64,000 nt of DNA from Treponema sp. C6A8 (GTDB lineage Bacteria; Spirochaetota; Spirochaetia; Treponematales; Treponemataceae), in contig NZ_JHVB01000001.1 in NCBI RefSeq assembly GCF_000619925.1, positions 434,001-498,000 on the forward strand, read 5' to 3'. The position numbers and the translations under genes were made by a program. Below, one piece after another: positions 52,357 through 62,719 of this stretch. Positions within the stretch are counted from its first letter, which is position 1. Each line of letters starts with the position of its first letter. A model generated the notes under the pieces. That model did no database searches and was not told the origin of the DNA. It saw only the letters and a program-made list of their open reading frames with translations.

Positions 52357-53231
52357 TCTTTTTCCTCCTGAAGGTGTTTGTCATTAAGTTCCTTCTGGTT
52401 TACTACAATGACGTTTTCAAGACGTGAAAAATCAATAATAGGAGTAACTTCAATATTTAATGAAGAGTTGTAATCCAATACAGTGATTTTAGAAATCGTT
52501 CCAATCTGAACATCACGCATATAGTTGCCGTTTTCACCGGAAGTAACGATGAGGTCTCCGAAATTCAATTCAGGAGCAACACGCTTTCTGATGTACTGCA
52601 TCTGAAGAGGCAAGTCAGGGTTTCCCTGGCCTGTTACAAGGCCTAAGTCTCGGGTGTTCTGAATACGGGCAGAAACGTTATTGCTTACATTGTAAACAGG
52701 CATGATAAGGCTTGTAAAAGTTCCTACCTGAACAATTTTTCCAACAAGACCGCGGTTTCCGTTCTGATATGCAAGGACAGGCATATTTTTTTTAATGCCG
52801 TTTACACTACCCTTGTCTATCGTAAGATATGAAAAGGAATTATCCAGCTCTCTTGAAATAATCTGAGCCGGAATATTTTTTTCTTCAGCGCTTACAGAAA
52901 AATCCAAAAGTTCACGCAGACGTTCATTTTCCTTTCGAATATCAACATTGCTGCGCTGCATTTTTTCATAATTTTCAAGCTTGATTACAAGCTCGTTATA
53001 GTCTTTTTTCAGCTTTCTCAGCTCGGCAACAGATGTAACTGTATTTCTAATTCCGTCGCTTACAGAAAATACGCACTTTTCAATTGACGATACAATGGAA
53101 AAACCTATCTTCTTAAAATTAAGGATAAATTTTCCCGAATTGAATGTCAGCATTGTTGATGAAACAACAACAAGGAGAATAAAAATAAACTCTGAAAAGC
53201 CGAACCTGAAGCCTTTGCTTTTTCTTGCCAT
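52353..53231 (-). CDS. mreC: Rod-shape protein MreC
   Basis: A 292-residue protein with a short cytoplasmic basic start, one membrane helix (~12-30), a coiled coil (~65-105, LRKLKKDYNELVIKLENYEK) and the beta-rich MreC domain (VLAYQNGNRGLVGKIVQV, LIVTSGENGNYMRDVQIG). It scaffolds the elongasome in the periplasm. It starts 5 nt after mreB with no ribosome-binding site, so it is likely translated by coupling. Confidence 0.93.
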   Translation of the reverse strand: MARKSKGFRFGFSEFIFILLVVVSSTMLTFNSGKFILNFKKIGFSIVSSIEKCVFSVSDGIRNTVTSVAELRKLKKDYNELVIKLENYEKMQRSNVDIRKENERLRELLDFSVSAEEKNIPAQIISRELDNSFSYLTIDKGSVNGIKKNMPVLAYQNGNRGLVGKIVQVGTFTSLIMPVYNVSNNVSARIQNTRDLGLVTGQGNPDLPLQMQYIRKRVAPELNFGDLIVTSGENGNYMRDVQIGTISKITVLDYNSSLNIEVTPIIDFSRLENVIVVNQKELNDKHLQEEKE

Positions 53232-53236
53232 GATTA

Positions 53237-54274
53237 TTAGTCGTTAAGGCTGTCGTAAATAGAACGTTCAGAAGACATATCTTTGAACATTTCAAATGCC
53301 TTACCAGCACCAAGAGCAACACACTTAAGAGGTTCTTCAACAAGAATTACAGGAACACCAGTTTCTTTAGAAATGAGTTTTGGAAGTTCACGAAGCATAG
53401 AACCACCACCAGTCATTACGATACCGCGTTCAATAATATCAGAAGCAAGAGCTGGAGGAGTCTCGCTCAATACAATCTTAATTTCTTCTACGATTTTGCT
53501 TACAGGTTCCTTCAAAGCTTCACGTACTTCTACACTGTCGATTTCAAGACGGCGTGGAAGACCAGTTACAGCGTCTGTACCTTTAAGCTCCATCTTTTCG
53601 ATTGTTTTTTCAGGGGCAGCATTACCAATCTGAACCTTAAGGCGTTCAGCGGCAGTCTGACCGATAATAAGGTTATGTACGTTCTTTACGTGCTTTACGA
53701 TTGCTTCATCAAACTTATCACCACCAACGCGGATAGAATGAGTAACAACCATACCACCCAAAGAAATTACTGAAACTTCGGAAGTACCACCACCAATATC
53801 ACAAACCATATGGCCGGCTGGTTCAAAAATTGGAATTTCAGCACCGATAGCGGCAGCAAGTGATTCTGCAATTACTTCAACTTCCTTTGCACCAGCTTTT
53901 ACGGCAGCTTCAATTACGGCGCGGCGTTCAACATCAGTGATACAAGAAGGAATACCAATCTTCATGCGTACAGATTTGAAAATCTGATGACGTGGGATAA
54001 TTTTAGAAATGAAGTATTTAATCATCTTTTCTGTACTGTCGATGTCGGCAATAACACCGTCAGCCAGAGGGCGGATAGCAATAATATTTCCAGGAGTTTT
54101 ATCAAGCATGCGCTTAGCTTCAGAACCTACGGCAACAATCTTTTTTGTACCGCGCTCAACAGCAATTACAGAAGGTTCATCAATTACGATTCCCTTATCG
54201 CGCACATAAATCAATGTATTACAGGTACCTAAGTCAATTCCAATGTCAGTAGAAAAATGATCCAAAAAACTCAT
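53237..54274 (-). CDS. mreB: Rod-shape actin homologue MreB
   Basis: A 345-residue actin-fold ATPase. [14 protein letters not shown] is the phosphate-1 loop, [17 protein letters not shown] the phosphate-2 loop and [14 protein letters not shown] the adenosine motif. It polymerises along the inner membrane and steers wall growth. GGGAGGA precedes the ATG. It heads the mreBCD-mrdA-rodA run, 42 nt after a TPR gene. Confidence 0.97.
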   Translation of the reverse strand: MSFLDHFSTDIGIDLGTCNTLIYVRDKGIVIDEPSVIAVERGTKKIVAVGSEAKRMLDKTPGNIIAIRPLADGVIADIDSTEKMIKYFISKIIPRHQIFKSVRMKIGIPSCITDVERRAVIEAAVKAGAKEVEVIAESLAAAIGAEIPIFEPAGHMVCDIGGGTSEVSVISLGGMVVTHSIRVGGDKFDEAIVKHVKNVHNLIIGQTAAERLKVQIGNAAPEKTIEKMELKGTDAVTGLPRRLEIDSVEVREALKEPVSKIVEEIKIVLSETPPALASDIIERGIVMTGGGSMLRELPKLISKETGVPVILVEEPLKCVALGAGKAFEMFKDMSSERSIYDSLND

Positions 54275-54316
54275 TCGAGTCCTCCCAACTTATTTTTTAT
54301 ACGAATATTTTATATT

Positions 54317-55267
54317 TTAATTTTCGGACATTTTTTGCAAAGCAAGCGGATGATTTGCCTGAATTTTTAAGGCGGCACGCCATTCAGCTCTGGCCTTTAC
54401 AATATTGCCCTGTTTTTCATATATTACACCAATTCCATAATGAGCGTCAGCGGAATTTTCAGTTTTTTGCAAAACATTATTAAATTCTTCCAATGCCTCG
54501 TCATACTTTTCTTCATCGATAAGTATGTTCGCCATCAGGTTTCGTGCTTTTATAATAATATTATCATTTTTACTATTATTTATCACCCTGAAAAGGTACT
54601 GTTTTGAAACATTATATTCTTTTGTTTTGTAATATTGTTCGGCAATTGAAAGCAAAAGTGTATCAGATTCTCTGATTAATAAGGCTTCTGTAAATGAAGA
54701 AATGCTTTCTACTGTCATTCCAAGGGCAGCATAACTTAGTCCCAGATATTCCGGAATATCATCAGCCTTATAGCCGTTTTCTTTTGCAAGAAGTAGATAT
54801 TTTACGGCAAGGTCAGAATAATAGTGGCTTGAAAGGGAGTTTTTATAAAAATAAGATTTACCCAGCATGTAATAAATCTGAGGCTGAATTGATTTTTTTG
54901 AATTATAAATTGCGATTCTTAAGTTTGTAATGCATTCGTCCAGATATTCCTGGGCTTTCTGATTTTCCAGCTGTGACTGAGAAAGAAAAAAACTTGCATA
55001 GCTGTTGTAAATTAAAGCTGTATTATTGAACGGTTTTGTCTGTAAAAACTGCTTGCTTATATCATAGACAGTCTGGTAATCATAATTATCATTCCAGGCT
55101 TTTTTGATGTTTCTGATGCTTATATTGTTTTTTTGGCTTTCGATTATTATATAGAAGGTAACAAAAAGGATTAAAAGGACAGAAAATACCGCTGCAAATA
55201 TTTTTGACATTTTGAGCAGCTTCATATTCCTGATTTTGTAAAGGTTTGTATTCTCTGCAATCTTCAT
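54317..55267 (-). CDS. Membrane-anchored TPR protein
   Basis: A 316-residue protein with one membrane helix near residues 22-45. Six or more TPR-like units follow; the last, DAHYGIGVIYEKQGNIVKARAEWRAAL, is typical. It probably assembles wall or cell-division partners in the periplasm, given its place before mreB. No Shine-Dalgarno sequence is visible, and TATATT lies 9 nt before the ATG. A later start at residue 15 is possible. Confidence 0.75.
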   Translation of the reverse strand: MKIAENTNLYKIRNMKLLKMSKIFAAVFSVLLILFVTFYIIIESQKNNISIRNIKKAWNDNYDYQTVYDISKQFLQTKPFNNTALIYNSYASFFLSQSQLENQKAQEYLDECITNLRIAIYNSKKSIQPQIYYMLGKSYFYKNSLSSHYYSDLAVKYLLLAKENGYKADDIPEYLGLSYAALGMTVESISSFTEALLIRESDTLLLSIAEQYYKTKEYNVSKQYLFRVINNSKNDNIIIKARNLMANILIDEEKYDEALEEFNNVLQKTENSADAHYGIGVIYEKQGNIVKARAEWRAALKIQANHPLALQKMSEN

Positions 55268-55290
55268 TTTTAATTTAATATAAAAAAAAG

Positions 55291-55699
55291 ATAGGACAAT
55301 AAGCCGGGTTCTGTTCTGTAAAGCCTGAAAAATCAGACTTCACGCATAACCATCTATCCACACAAGCCTGTTACCAGCCTGCTCCAGCGGTTTACCCGCA
55401 GTAAAAAGCTCGGAAAAACCTTACTGCTGCTTAACCTTGCTCCAAATGAGGTTTACAAGCGCCGGTCGTTACCGACCTGACCGGTAGTCTCTTACACCAC
55501 CTTTTCACCCTTACTCCTTTTACAAGGAGCGGTACATTTTCTGTTGCACTCTCTGTCGAAAAACGGGGCTTTGCAGAAATCTGCAGCTGCCTGTTTTCGC
55601 CCGGTTATTACCCGGCATTTTTTCCGAAGGAGCCCGGACTTTACCTCACCACTGCCCTGTATCATCACAAGGCAGCAAAGCGGTTATATCCTATCCTAT
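55291..55699 (-). ncRNA. rnpB: RNase P RNA (class A)
   Basis: On the minus strand the conserved 5' core GAGGTAAAGTCCGGGC and the 3' core ACAGAACCCGGCTTAT are both present (canonical GAGGAAAGTCC has one extra T here). The ends pair as P1 (ATAGGATA with TGTCCTAT). Length ~409 nt fits class A. The RNA is the catalytic part of RNase P, which trims tRNA 5' ends. A T8 run follows P1, which may terminate transcription. Only 13 nt separate it from the zinc-ribbon gene, so its promoter must lie inside that gene, or the two are co-transcribed. Confidence 0.95.
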
Positions 55700-55712
55700 T
55701 TTCAAAAATCAA

Positions 55713-56645
55713 TTACTCTTCAGAGTCGTCTTCGTCAGACTCCTCATCAGCTTCATCATCAAAGTCTTCGTCCTCATCGTCCTCAGACAAATCTGAATCA
55801 TCTTCTTCATATGAATCGCCGAGTTCTTCGTCTCTGCTTTCCATATCTTCGTCATCACCTTCGTCTTCAAAATCATCATCAAGATCAGCAAGACTTCCGG
55901 CTGCATTGATGTCAAAGTAGTTCTCTGCTTCGTCTTCTGCTACCTCTTCGTAGAAAAGAATACGGCTGCAGTATGGACAGAAATTAATATTATCACCAAC
56001 GCGAACGATGTTAGCAAACTGTGCAGGAAGAATCATGTGACATCCTGTACATACACCGTTACGAACAGCTACTATACCGTCAGAATTGCGCTGAATGATG
56101 CGCTGAAATTTAAAGAGGATTTCTTTATCAACATTCTGAGAGATTTTATCTTCTTCAGCCTGGAGTTCAGCGATGCGTGAGTTGTAACCAGAAATTGTGT
56201 TATCCAAAGACTGGCGGCTTGCATTCAAATCTGATTCCTGTGAAGCAATCATAGATTCGTAGTTTTTAAGGTTTTCGTTCAATTCAGAAAGACGTTTTTC
56301 TTCTCTCTGCAAATCTTTACGAACATTATTTTCTTTATCTGTAGCTTCTGCAATCTGTTTCTCAAGAGCTTCGTATTCACGGTGAGTTGTAATGTTATCC
56401 ATTCCCTTTTCACCAGCTTCTCTTGATTTTACAGCTTCGTCTAAATCAACCTTAAGTACGCCAACTTTTTCTTTAAGTTCATCATACTCTGTATTTTTTG
56501 CAATGTATTCTTTTTTAAGACGAGCTAAAAGTTCATCCTGGCTAGAAAGCTGTTTTGGAGCTTCAGAAACCTTTGCTTCCAAATCATATTTTTCTACTAG
56601 AATGTTCTGTAATTCTTTTAAATTGTCAAAAACTTCTGTTACCAT
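55713..56645 (-). CDS. Coiled-coil zinc-ribbon protein with acidic tail
   Basis: A 310-residue protein. Residues ~10-170 are coiled coil. GVCTGCHM and INFCPYCSR (~200-225) supply two CxxC pairs of a C4 zinc ribbon, as in the CT398/zf-RING_7 group. The last ~75 residues are almost only Asp, Glu and Ser. Homologues are poorly characterised and have been linked to RNA-, export- or sigma-54-related functions; none is shown here. AAGGAT and a TATAGT box precede the ATG. Confidence 0.85.
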   Translation of the reverse strand: MVTEVFDNLKELQNILVEKYDLEAKVSEAPKQLSSQDELLARLKKEYIAKNTEYDELKEKVGVLKVDLDEAVKSREAGEKGMDNITTHREYEALEKQIAEATDKENNVRKDLQREEKRLSELNENLKNYESMIASQESDLNASRQSLDNTISGYNSRIAELQAEEDKISQNVDKEILFKFQRIIQRNSDGIVAVRNGVCTGCHMILPAQFANIVRVGDNINFCPYCSRILFYEEVAEDEAENYFDINAAGSLADLDDDFEDEGDDEDMESRDEELGDSYEEDDSDLSEDDEDEDFDDEADEESDEDDSEE

Positions 56646-56754
56646 GTAACTATCCTTATAAAAATATTATTAACTATACATTAAATACGATTTTTAGTCT
56701 AGACAAAAGAGGCGGAGTTAAATTCTTAAATCCCCCCACCCCCATGAGAAAAAC

Positions 56755-58596
56755 TTAAGTTTCGATATAATCGCGAAGTCCGTTGGCACGGCGCGGATGA
56801 CGAAGTCTTCTTAAAGCCTTGGCTTCAATCTGACGGATACGCTCACGTGTTACGTCAAAGTAAAGACCAACCTCTTCAAGAGTAAGAGAATAGCCATCTT
56901 CAAGACCAAAGCGCATCTTAAGAACTTCCTGCTCACGCGGTGGCAGAGTATTCAAAACAGTTCGCAGCTGTTCCTGAAGCAATGTAAAGGCTGTCTGTGT
57001 TGCAGGATTTTCAACTTCCTTATCTTCAATGAAGTCTCCGAGGATTGAGTCTTCCTCTTCACCGATTGGAGTTTCAAGAGAAATAGGCTCGCGGGCAACA
57101 TTTTTAACCTGCTTAACCTTTGCAACGTTCCAGCCAAGCTGCTGTGCAATTTCTTCATCAGTTGGTTCGCGGCCAAGCTTCTGCATAAGCTGACGGCTTT
57201 CGCGGACAACCTTGTTAATCTGTTCAATCATGTGAACAGGAACGCGGATTGTACGTGCCTGGTCAGAAATAGAACGTGTGATAGCCTGACGGATCCACCA
57301 GGTTGCGTATGTAGAGCACTTAAATCCCTTGCGGTATTCAAATTTTTCTACAGCCTTGATAAGACCAATGTTACCTTCCTGAACAAGATCAAAGAAGTGA
57401 AGACCACGGTTTGTATATTTTTTAGCGATAGAAACTACAAGTCGGAGGTTGGCGTTGATAAGGCGGTTTTTAGCCTTTTCCATCATTACGCGGCCCTTTT
57501 CAATGTTCTGAGCCATTACAAGAATGTCTTCAACATTATTTTCGAACTCGTATTCAAGACGGTGAAGCTTGCGGTCAATCTTCTGAATCTGTGTATAAAT
57601 TTCACGGATTTCATCAGCGCTCATATTGAGTTCTGCTTCAAGAATGACAGCCTGTGAACGGATTGAAATTTTACGACCAAGGTTACGAAGCTCTGAAGGA
57701 TTAGAAATACGAAGTTCCTTCATCTTCTTTTCCTGTTTCTGGTGATATTCTTCAATCTTGATTACAGCATCACGGTATTTCTGAGTAAATTTATCAAGTT
57801 CTTCTGACTGAATGTCTACTTTTTTTAACTCTTCAAGAATTACTCCACGAAGTTCAACAAGCTGCGAATCCTGGAAAATTGAACTTGACTGTTCAGCTTC
57901 AAAGAGCTGCTTTTTAATATTCATGTACTGCTTGATTTCCGGCAAAACAGGTTTCAAATGCTCGCCGTAATATCCGCGAAGACGCTTTTTATCAGCCATT
58001 TCTTCGTTGATTTCCTTACGGGTTTTTCCTGATTCATGAATATCAATGCGGGTAAATGCTTTCTGTGCAATTGCAAAAAACTCTGGAATCATGATTCCGG
58101 AATTTTTGATTACATCCTTTATGATGTTATTTCCCTCTTCCATTGCCTTGGAGAGTTCAATTTCCTGCTCAGCAGTAAGAAGATTTTCACGGCCGATTTC
58201 ACGAAGATAAAGTCTGATCGGATCATCAATACTGGCTTCTTTATCACTGTTTACAAGACGTGATTTTGAAGCAGCTTTTTCAGCCTTTTCAATTTCGGCT
58301 ACAGAATCATCCTGAACACCATCTTCATCATCATTTTCAAGAATCATTGAATCGTCATCTTCATCTGACTCTTCAATTTCATCATCCTGAGGCTCTTCGT
58401 CATCAACACCGATAATTCCTGTTTCTACAGGCTCGCGGTTGATTTCCTTAAGCTTATCAAGAACAGGTTCCATCAGTTCATCCTGATTTACAAAGTCCTG
58501 TCCAAGACGCTCAATAATTTCATCCCATGTAATAAACGGTTTTGATTTGGCAAATTCAAGAAGTTTCTCAATAGTAGAATCGAGTGTTTCGGTCAT
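56755..58596 (-). CDS. rpoD: Primary sigma factor (sigma-70)
   Basis: A 613-residue housekeeping sigma factor. The N-terminus (region 1.1) leads into an Asp/Glu-rich linker (~60-100). Region 1.2 starts [12 protein letters not shown]; region 2 includes [23 protein letters not shown] and [12 protein letters not shown] (-10 recognition); region 4 ends the protein with [18 protein letters not shown] (-35 recognition). These fit the TTGACA/TATAAT-like promoters seen in this window. It starts 11 nt after dnaG, whose stop overlaps the AAGGGAA site. Confidence 0.97.
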   Translation of the reverse strand: MTETLDSTIEKLLEFAKSKPFITWDEIIERLGQDFVNQDELMEPVLDKLKEINREPVETGIIGVDDEEPQDDEIEESDEDDDSMILENDDEDGVQDDSVAEIEKAEKAASKSRLVNSDKEASIDDPIRLYLREIGRENLLTAEQEIELSKAMEEGNNIIKDVIKNSGIMIPEFFAIAQKAFTRIDIHESGKTRKEINEEMADKKRLRGYYGEHLKPVLPEIKQYMNIKKQLFEAEQSSSIFQDSQLVELRGVILEELKKVDIQSEELDKFTQKYRDAVIKIEEYHQKQEKKMKELRISNPSELRNLGRKISIRSQAVILEAELNMSADEIREIYTQIQKIDRKLHRLEYEFENNVEDILVMAQNIEKGRVMMEKAKNRLINANLRLVVSIAKKYTNRGLHFFDLVQEGNIGLIKAVEKFEYRKGFKCSTYATWWIRQAITRSISDQARTIRVPVHMIEQINKVVRESRQLMQKLGREPTDEEIAQQLGWNVAKVKQVKNVAREPISLETPIGEEEDSILGDFIEDKEVENPATQTAFTLLQEQLRTVLNTLPPREQEVLKMRFGLEDGYSLTLEEVGLYFDVTRERIRQIEAKALRRLRHPRRANGLRDYIET

Positions 58597-58606
58597 CTAA
58601 GTTCCC

Positions 58607-60409
58607 TTACTTTTGTAATTTTTGAACCTGTCGGTCAAGTTCAAGTTTTTGAGCCAGAAGATTGTTCAACTGCTTTCTATCATCATCGGTAATAATCTGG
58701 TAATTCCTTATGCGTTGCATCAATTTTTCTCTCTGATCGTTGAGTTTATTTTTCTTAACAAACTTTATAGTATCCCTAACAATGATACTCACATCCACAC
58801 TCTTATATAAATCAGAAGAAAGGCTTGCCGTTATAAAGTTTACAAGGCTTTCATCGCTGCACTTTGTAAGGATAGAATTAATCTCAAATGAATTTTGGCT
58901 AGAACATTCCTCCAGTATCTGAAATAACTTTTGAGCTGACGGATTTTTAAAATCATTCCGGGTCAATTCCTGGCGTAGAACCATAAACTGGTTAAGGTCG
59001 GCGATAACTGCTACCAAACCGCGGAGTTCCGCATCTGGTTTTATTGCAATGTTCTGTGGTTTTGTATTGATTTCCTGCCGGAAGTTTGCGCGTTCTTTGG
59101 CCTGACTACGATTGTTAAAATCCCTTTTTACAGCCTCCGGTTTCAGATTGTATGCCTGACTTAATTGATCCAGGCATGATTCTTTTTGAATATCAGACTG
59201 AAGCGAATCGATGTACTCAAAATATTCAAGGGCAGCCTTAGTTTTTCCCTCTGGAGTGTCCACAGGGTATTTTTCACCTAGTCTAATTAAAAAATAATCG
59301 CTATCTAATATAGCACTGTTTACCTGTGCAGTCAAGTTTTCTTTTCCAAATTTATTAAGAATTTCTGAAGGGTCCTTGCCGCCACGCAGCTGAATTACTT
59401 TTACTGTAAGTCCGCTTCGTCTGCACATTAAAATTGCTTTTTTTGTAGCTGCCTGCCCCGCCTCATCAGAATCAAAAGAAAGAAGAATTGTATCTGCAAA
59501 GCCCTGAAGGATTTTTACCTGCTCTTCTGTAAAGGCAGTTCCCAAAGGCGCCACGGCATATTCAAGACCGCTCTGATGATAGGCAATACAGTCCATATTC
59601 CCCTCACAGACAATTACCTTATTTTCCTGGCGGATGGCATTCTTGGCAAAATTGAAGTAAAAGAGAGTGTCGCGTTTTTTATAAGTCGGAAGTTCCGGCG
59701 AGTTGATGTATTTACGCTCTTTATCATCCGGCGGCATGGCGCGGCCACTAAAGGCGACAACCTGTCCCTTGCGGTTAAAAATCGGGAACATAAGGCGGTT
59801 AGAAAAAATCGTAATGTCCGGATAGTTCTTGCTGAAAAGGCCTGACTTTGCAAGAAATTCGTCGCTGTAATTTTTAGACTTCAAGAATTTTTTAAGCCAG
59901 CGGCGGTCTGCAGGAGCAAAACCAAGCTTGAATTTTTCTATGATTTCACGGGAAAGCCCTCGGCCAAGGGCATATTTTAAAGCCTGTTTACCCTGCTCAG
60001 TTTCCAGAAGAAAATAACTGAACATTGTGGCGGTGCGCTCATAAAGCTCCAGAAGCTCATTTACAGTGTTATCAGGAACAAAATTCCCAGGCGCAGAAGC
60101 ACCGTCTTCATACTTAACTTCAATTCCTGTTCTTTTTGCAAGTCCGATTACAGTGTCATAAAAAGAAGTTTTTTCCATTTCCATAAGAAAGGAAATTACC
60201 GTACCGCCTTTATGACAGCCGAAACAGTTAAAAAAGTGATTGTTGCCGTCTACATGAAAGGAAGGTGTTTTTTCTCCGTGAATAGGACAGCAGCCCCACC
60301 AGTCGTTTGGACCACGGCGTTCAAGCTTTGTGTATTCGCCGACAATGCTGACTATATCTGCCTGAGAATTAATTGCATCTACTGTTTCTTTAGAAATGCG
60401 GCCTGCCAA
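58607..60409 (-). CDS. dnaG: DNA primase
   Basis: A 600-residue primase. I choose TTG 60409, giving MAGRISKE, because AAGGGG then has 7-nt spacing; the frame could also open at TTG 60415. The zinc-binding domain has CPIHGEKTPSFH and FNCFGCHKGG (CHC2). The TOPRIM core includes VIVCEGNMDCIA and LLSFDSDEAGQAA. The helicase-binding C-terminus is present. It makes RNA primers for replication, and lies upstream of rpoD as in the macromolecular synthesis operon. Confidence 0.95.
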   Translation of the reverse strand: MAGRISKETVDAINSQADIVSIVGEYTKLERRGPNDWWGCCPIHGEKTPSFHVDGNNHFFNCFGCHKGGTVISFLMEMEKTSFYDTVIGLAKRTGIEVKYEDGASAPGNFVPDNTVNELLELYERTATMFSYFLLETEQGKQALKYALGRGLSREIIEKFKLGFAPADRRWLKKFLKSKNYSDEFLAKSGLFSKNYPDITIFSNRLMFPIFNRKGQVVAFSGRAMPPDDKERKYINSPELPTYKKRDTLFYFNFAKNAIRQENKVIVCEGNMDCIAYHQSGLEYAVAPLGTAFTEEQVKILQGFADTILLSFDSDEAGQAATKKAILMCRRSGLTVKVIQLRGGKDPSEILNKFGKENLTAQVNSAILDSDYFLIRLGEKYPVDTPEGKTKAALEYFEYIDSLQSDIQKESCLDQLSQAYNLKPEAVKRDFNNRSQAKERANFRQEINTKPQNIAIKPDAELRGLVAVIADLNQFMVLRQELTRNDFKNPSAQKLFQILEECSSQNSFEINSILTKCSDESLVNFITASLSSDLYKSVDVSIIVRDTIKFVKKNKLNDQREKLMQRIRNYQIITDDDRKQLNNLLAQKLELDRQVQKLQK

Positions 60410-60429
60410 ACTCAATCCCCTTCTTACAA

Positions 60430-61482
60430 TTAATCTTTAGTATAGAGATTATGATTGACTTTATGCTGCTCAAAGGTAGTAGAAAAAACGTGACGTCCGG
60501 CACCCTGATCAGCAATCTGAAAGAAGTAATAATCAGTTTTTGGAGTATTAGCAGCGGCATCAAGGGCAATAAGGCCAGGATTAGAAATTGGTCCCGGAGT
60601 AAGCCCAGCCCATTTATAAGTGTTGTAAGGATTATCGATTTTCAAATCATCAAGAAGAATTCGCTTTGGATGAGGCTTTCCCTGAATTTCAGTGATGATA
60701 TATTCAACAGTTGCGCAGGAATAAAGACCGATATTACGGCGAATGCGGTTTTTGAATACACTTGCAATAAGAGGCGCTTCATCAGCAATTCTGTATTCAC
60801 GCTCAACAATAGAAGCAAGAGTCAGGATTTCAAAAAGCTCTGACGGAGATTTTTCTGCAAGTCCATCAACTTCCTTTATTTTTTCAAAGAAGTTTTCAAC
60901 CATAATGCGGGCAGCAGCCTGAGCAGACATTCCGCTTGTAAAATAATAGGTATCCGGAAAAAGATAACCTTCAAGAGACTCGCCTGAAATCTTAAAATCA
61001 GAAAAAATATCAGAAGAAGTATCGTGACAGAAGGAAATAAAATCATAAGCCGAGCAGATTTTATTGTTTTCAAGAATTGCGGCAATTTTAGAAATCGTAA
61101 GGCCTTCAGGAAGTGAAATCACGATAAATTCCTGCTGACCGGATGATAATTCCTTTTGAATTTCAGAAAAATCCATAGAAGGCTTTAATCTGTAAATTCC
61201 GCTTTTCAAAACCAGACCTGATGAAGCTGGCTCTTTAAAAAACAAAAATGAATTCAAAGCCGGAAATCTTACGGAAAAATAAAAAAGACGGGCATTTTTT
61301 ATAAGTTTTTCTTCTTTCAGGAGCTTTGAAATCTGAGTAACAGACATGCCCGAAGGAATTTCTACGCGTACATCTCTATCATCTGCTTTATTAAGAGGAC
61401 GTGTCTGAATAAAAACAAAGGCATAAATACAAAGCAGCATCAACATTAAAAAAGATGCAATAAAAAGCAGGATTTTTTTCAT
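60430..61482 (-). CDS. mltG: Endolytic murein transglycosylase MltG
   Basis: A 350-residue YceG-family enzyme with an N-terminal membrane helix (~3-25), a LysM-like part (MSVTQISKLLKEEKLI), and the lytic core LTLASIVEREYRIADEAP, which holds the catalytic Glu. A closing PISNPGLIALDAAANT segment is typical. It cuts nascent glycan strands in the periplasm. It overlaps the 62-residue gene by 4 nt and precedes dnaG by 20 nt. Confidence 0.95.
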   Translation of the reverse strand: MKKILLFIASFLMLMLLCIYAFVFIQTRPLNKADDRDVRVEIPSGMSVTQISKLLKEEKLIKNARLFYFSVRFPALNSFLFFKEPASSGLVLKSGIYRLKPSMDFSEIQKELSSGQQEFIVISLPEGLTISKIAAILENNKICSAYDFISFCHDTSSDIFSDFKISGESLEGYLFPDTYYFTSGMSAQAAARIMVENFFEKIKEVDGLAEKSPSELFEILTLASIVEREYRIADEAPLIASVFKNRIRRNIGLYSCATVEYIITEIQGKPHPKRILLDDLKIDNPYNTYKWAGLTPGPISNPGLIALDAAANTPKTDYYFFQIADQGAGRHVFSTTFEQHKVNHNLYTKD

Positions 61483-61667
61483 GAGTAAAATTCTTTAACC
61501 TCTTCAAGTGTCATGCAGTCATAAACAGAATTTTCAACAGTCTTGGCAAAGTTTTCTAAACCGTGAGGAAGTTCTGTTTCATTTTTACGAAGAAATTTTG
61601 CAAGAAGCTTTATTTCTTTTGCAGTAAAGGAATAGTTCAGTGTGAATGCGGATTCGTTTTCGCTCAT
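61479..61667 (-). CDS. Small protein (62 aa), unknown
   Basis: It overlaps both neighbours by 4 nt (ATGA junctions), strong support for a translated gene in this operon. The 62 residues are acidic and helical, with SFTAKEIKLLAKFLRKN and a closing MTLEEVKEFY. There is no membrane segment or metal motif. Function unknown. Confidence 0.75.
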   Translation of the reverse strand: MSENESAFTLNYSFTAKEIKLLAKFLRKNETELPHGLENFAKTVENSVYDCMTLEEVKEFYS

Positions 61668-62602
61668 ACTTTTACTTCAGTATCTTCCTTTGCAAGATTA
61701 ATTTCAAGTTCCGGATGACCTACCTGAATTGCATACTGTCTAGATGTATTCAAGATGGCATTTAATTCTGCATCATTGTAAGTAGGTTCATGATGGAAAA
61801 TATACATCTTTTTTATATTCCAGAAGCTGGCGTAATCAACTGCATAACAGAAAGCTGAATGCCCCCAGTTCTTTTTAGCGATATGATCCAGAACCGTATA
61901 CTGAGAATCAATAATTATGCAGTCTGCCCCATCAAAAACCTTTTTACGGTCTTCGGTTACAACAAAATCTTCAGGCTCAAGCTCAACATCAGTTGCATAA
62001 ACAACTTTTTTACCGTTTTTTTCAAATGAATAACTGAAAGAATCTCCGGGATGCTTCATTTTGCAGACATTCACCTTAATGTCATTTACCATAATTTCAT
62101 CTGTCTGCTTAAGGGTATGGAAAGTGATATTTTTTGTGAATGCGTTATAACCTACAGGGAAAAGATATGGATTTGTCATCTGCTTTTCAAGATAGGCGCG
62201 GGCATTTTCATATGGCGAATAAATATCAATTGTTACAGAAGGATTGTAAATATCATCAAAAAAAGGAAGTCCCTGAATATGATCCCAGTGAAAGTGTGAA
62301 AAAAAGATGTGATAATGCTTGTTTTTAGGCTTGTCTTTTGATTTTCCAAGGGCACGGATACCAGAACCTGCATCAAGAATGATTTCGGTATCACAGTCTT
62401 TAAGTTCTACACAGGCAGTATTGCCGCCTGTAGTTCCATAAATCCAGTCAGGAAGGTTTGATACGAAACGGGCACGTGTTTCATCAGATTTTAAGTCGTC
62501 CGCACTTACACGCTGTACGACTGCCATAATTTTTGATTTTATTTGCTGCGGTGAAAGCGGAGTTGGAAGAGAACCCCTAACTCCCCAGAAACGAACTAAC
62601 AA
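61664..62602 (-). CDS. Metallo-beta-lactamase-fold hydrolase
   Basis: A 312-residue protein. HIFFSHFHWDHIQGLPFF holds the HxHxDH metal site; MKHPGDSFSY, ATDVELEP and IFHHEPTYND supply later ligands. The start is LVRFWGVRGSLPTPL, a pattern shared by a group of cyclic-nucleotide-phosphodiesterase-like or PqsE-like hydrolases. The substrate is unknown. TTG 62602 is chosen because GAGGGGG lies upstream. It is the first gene of the mltG-dnaG-rpoD run. Confidence 0.85.
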   Translation of the reverse strand: MLVRFWGVRGSLPTPLSPQQIKSKIMAVVQRVSADDLKSDETRARFVSNLPDWIYGTTGGNTACVELKDCDTEIILDAGSGIRALGKSKDKPKNKHYHIFFSHFHWDHIQGLPFFDDIYNPSVTIDIYSPYENARAYLEKQMTNPYLFPVGYNAFTKNITFHTLKQTDEIMVNDIKVNVCKMKHPGDSFSYSFEKNGKKVVYATDVELEPEDFVVTEDRKKVFDGADCIIIDSQYTVLDHIAKKNWGHSAFCYAVDYASFWNIKKMYIFHHEPTYNDAELNAILNTSRQYAIQVGHPELEINLAKEDTEVKV

Positions 62603-62680
62603 AGTGCCCCCTCAATTTTTAACATTTTTAAGTTTATAATATTTTGGGGATTTATGGTAGTGATTAAAAAGGATTTTAGC

Positions 62681-62710
62681 AAAAAAAAAGAGCTAGGAAA
62701 CCTAACTCTT
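62681..62710 (-). terminator. Intrinsic terminator of the tRNA-Thr/tRNA-Tyr unit
   Basis: On the minus strand AAGAGTTAGG (62701-62710) and CCTAGCTCTT (62688-62697) form a 10-bp stem with one G-T pair around a TTT loop. A run of T follows (62681-62687). It is the clearest intrinsic terminator in the window. Confidence 0.88.
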
Positions 62711-62719
62711 GAAACATCA

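Noticed and set aside
55544..55909. Plus-strand open frame over rnpB and the acidic tail
   Set aside because: It is antisense to RNase P RNA and to the Asp/Glu-rich coding region, whose repeats give long spurious frames.
56724..56758. G-quadruplex at the rpoD 3' end (G5-T-G6 on the minus strand)
   Set aside because: Only two G-tracts are present, too few for a stable intramolecular quadruplex; no clear terminator T-run either.
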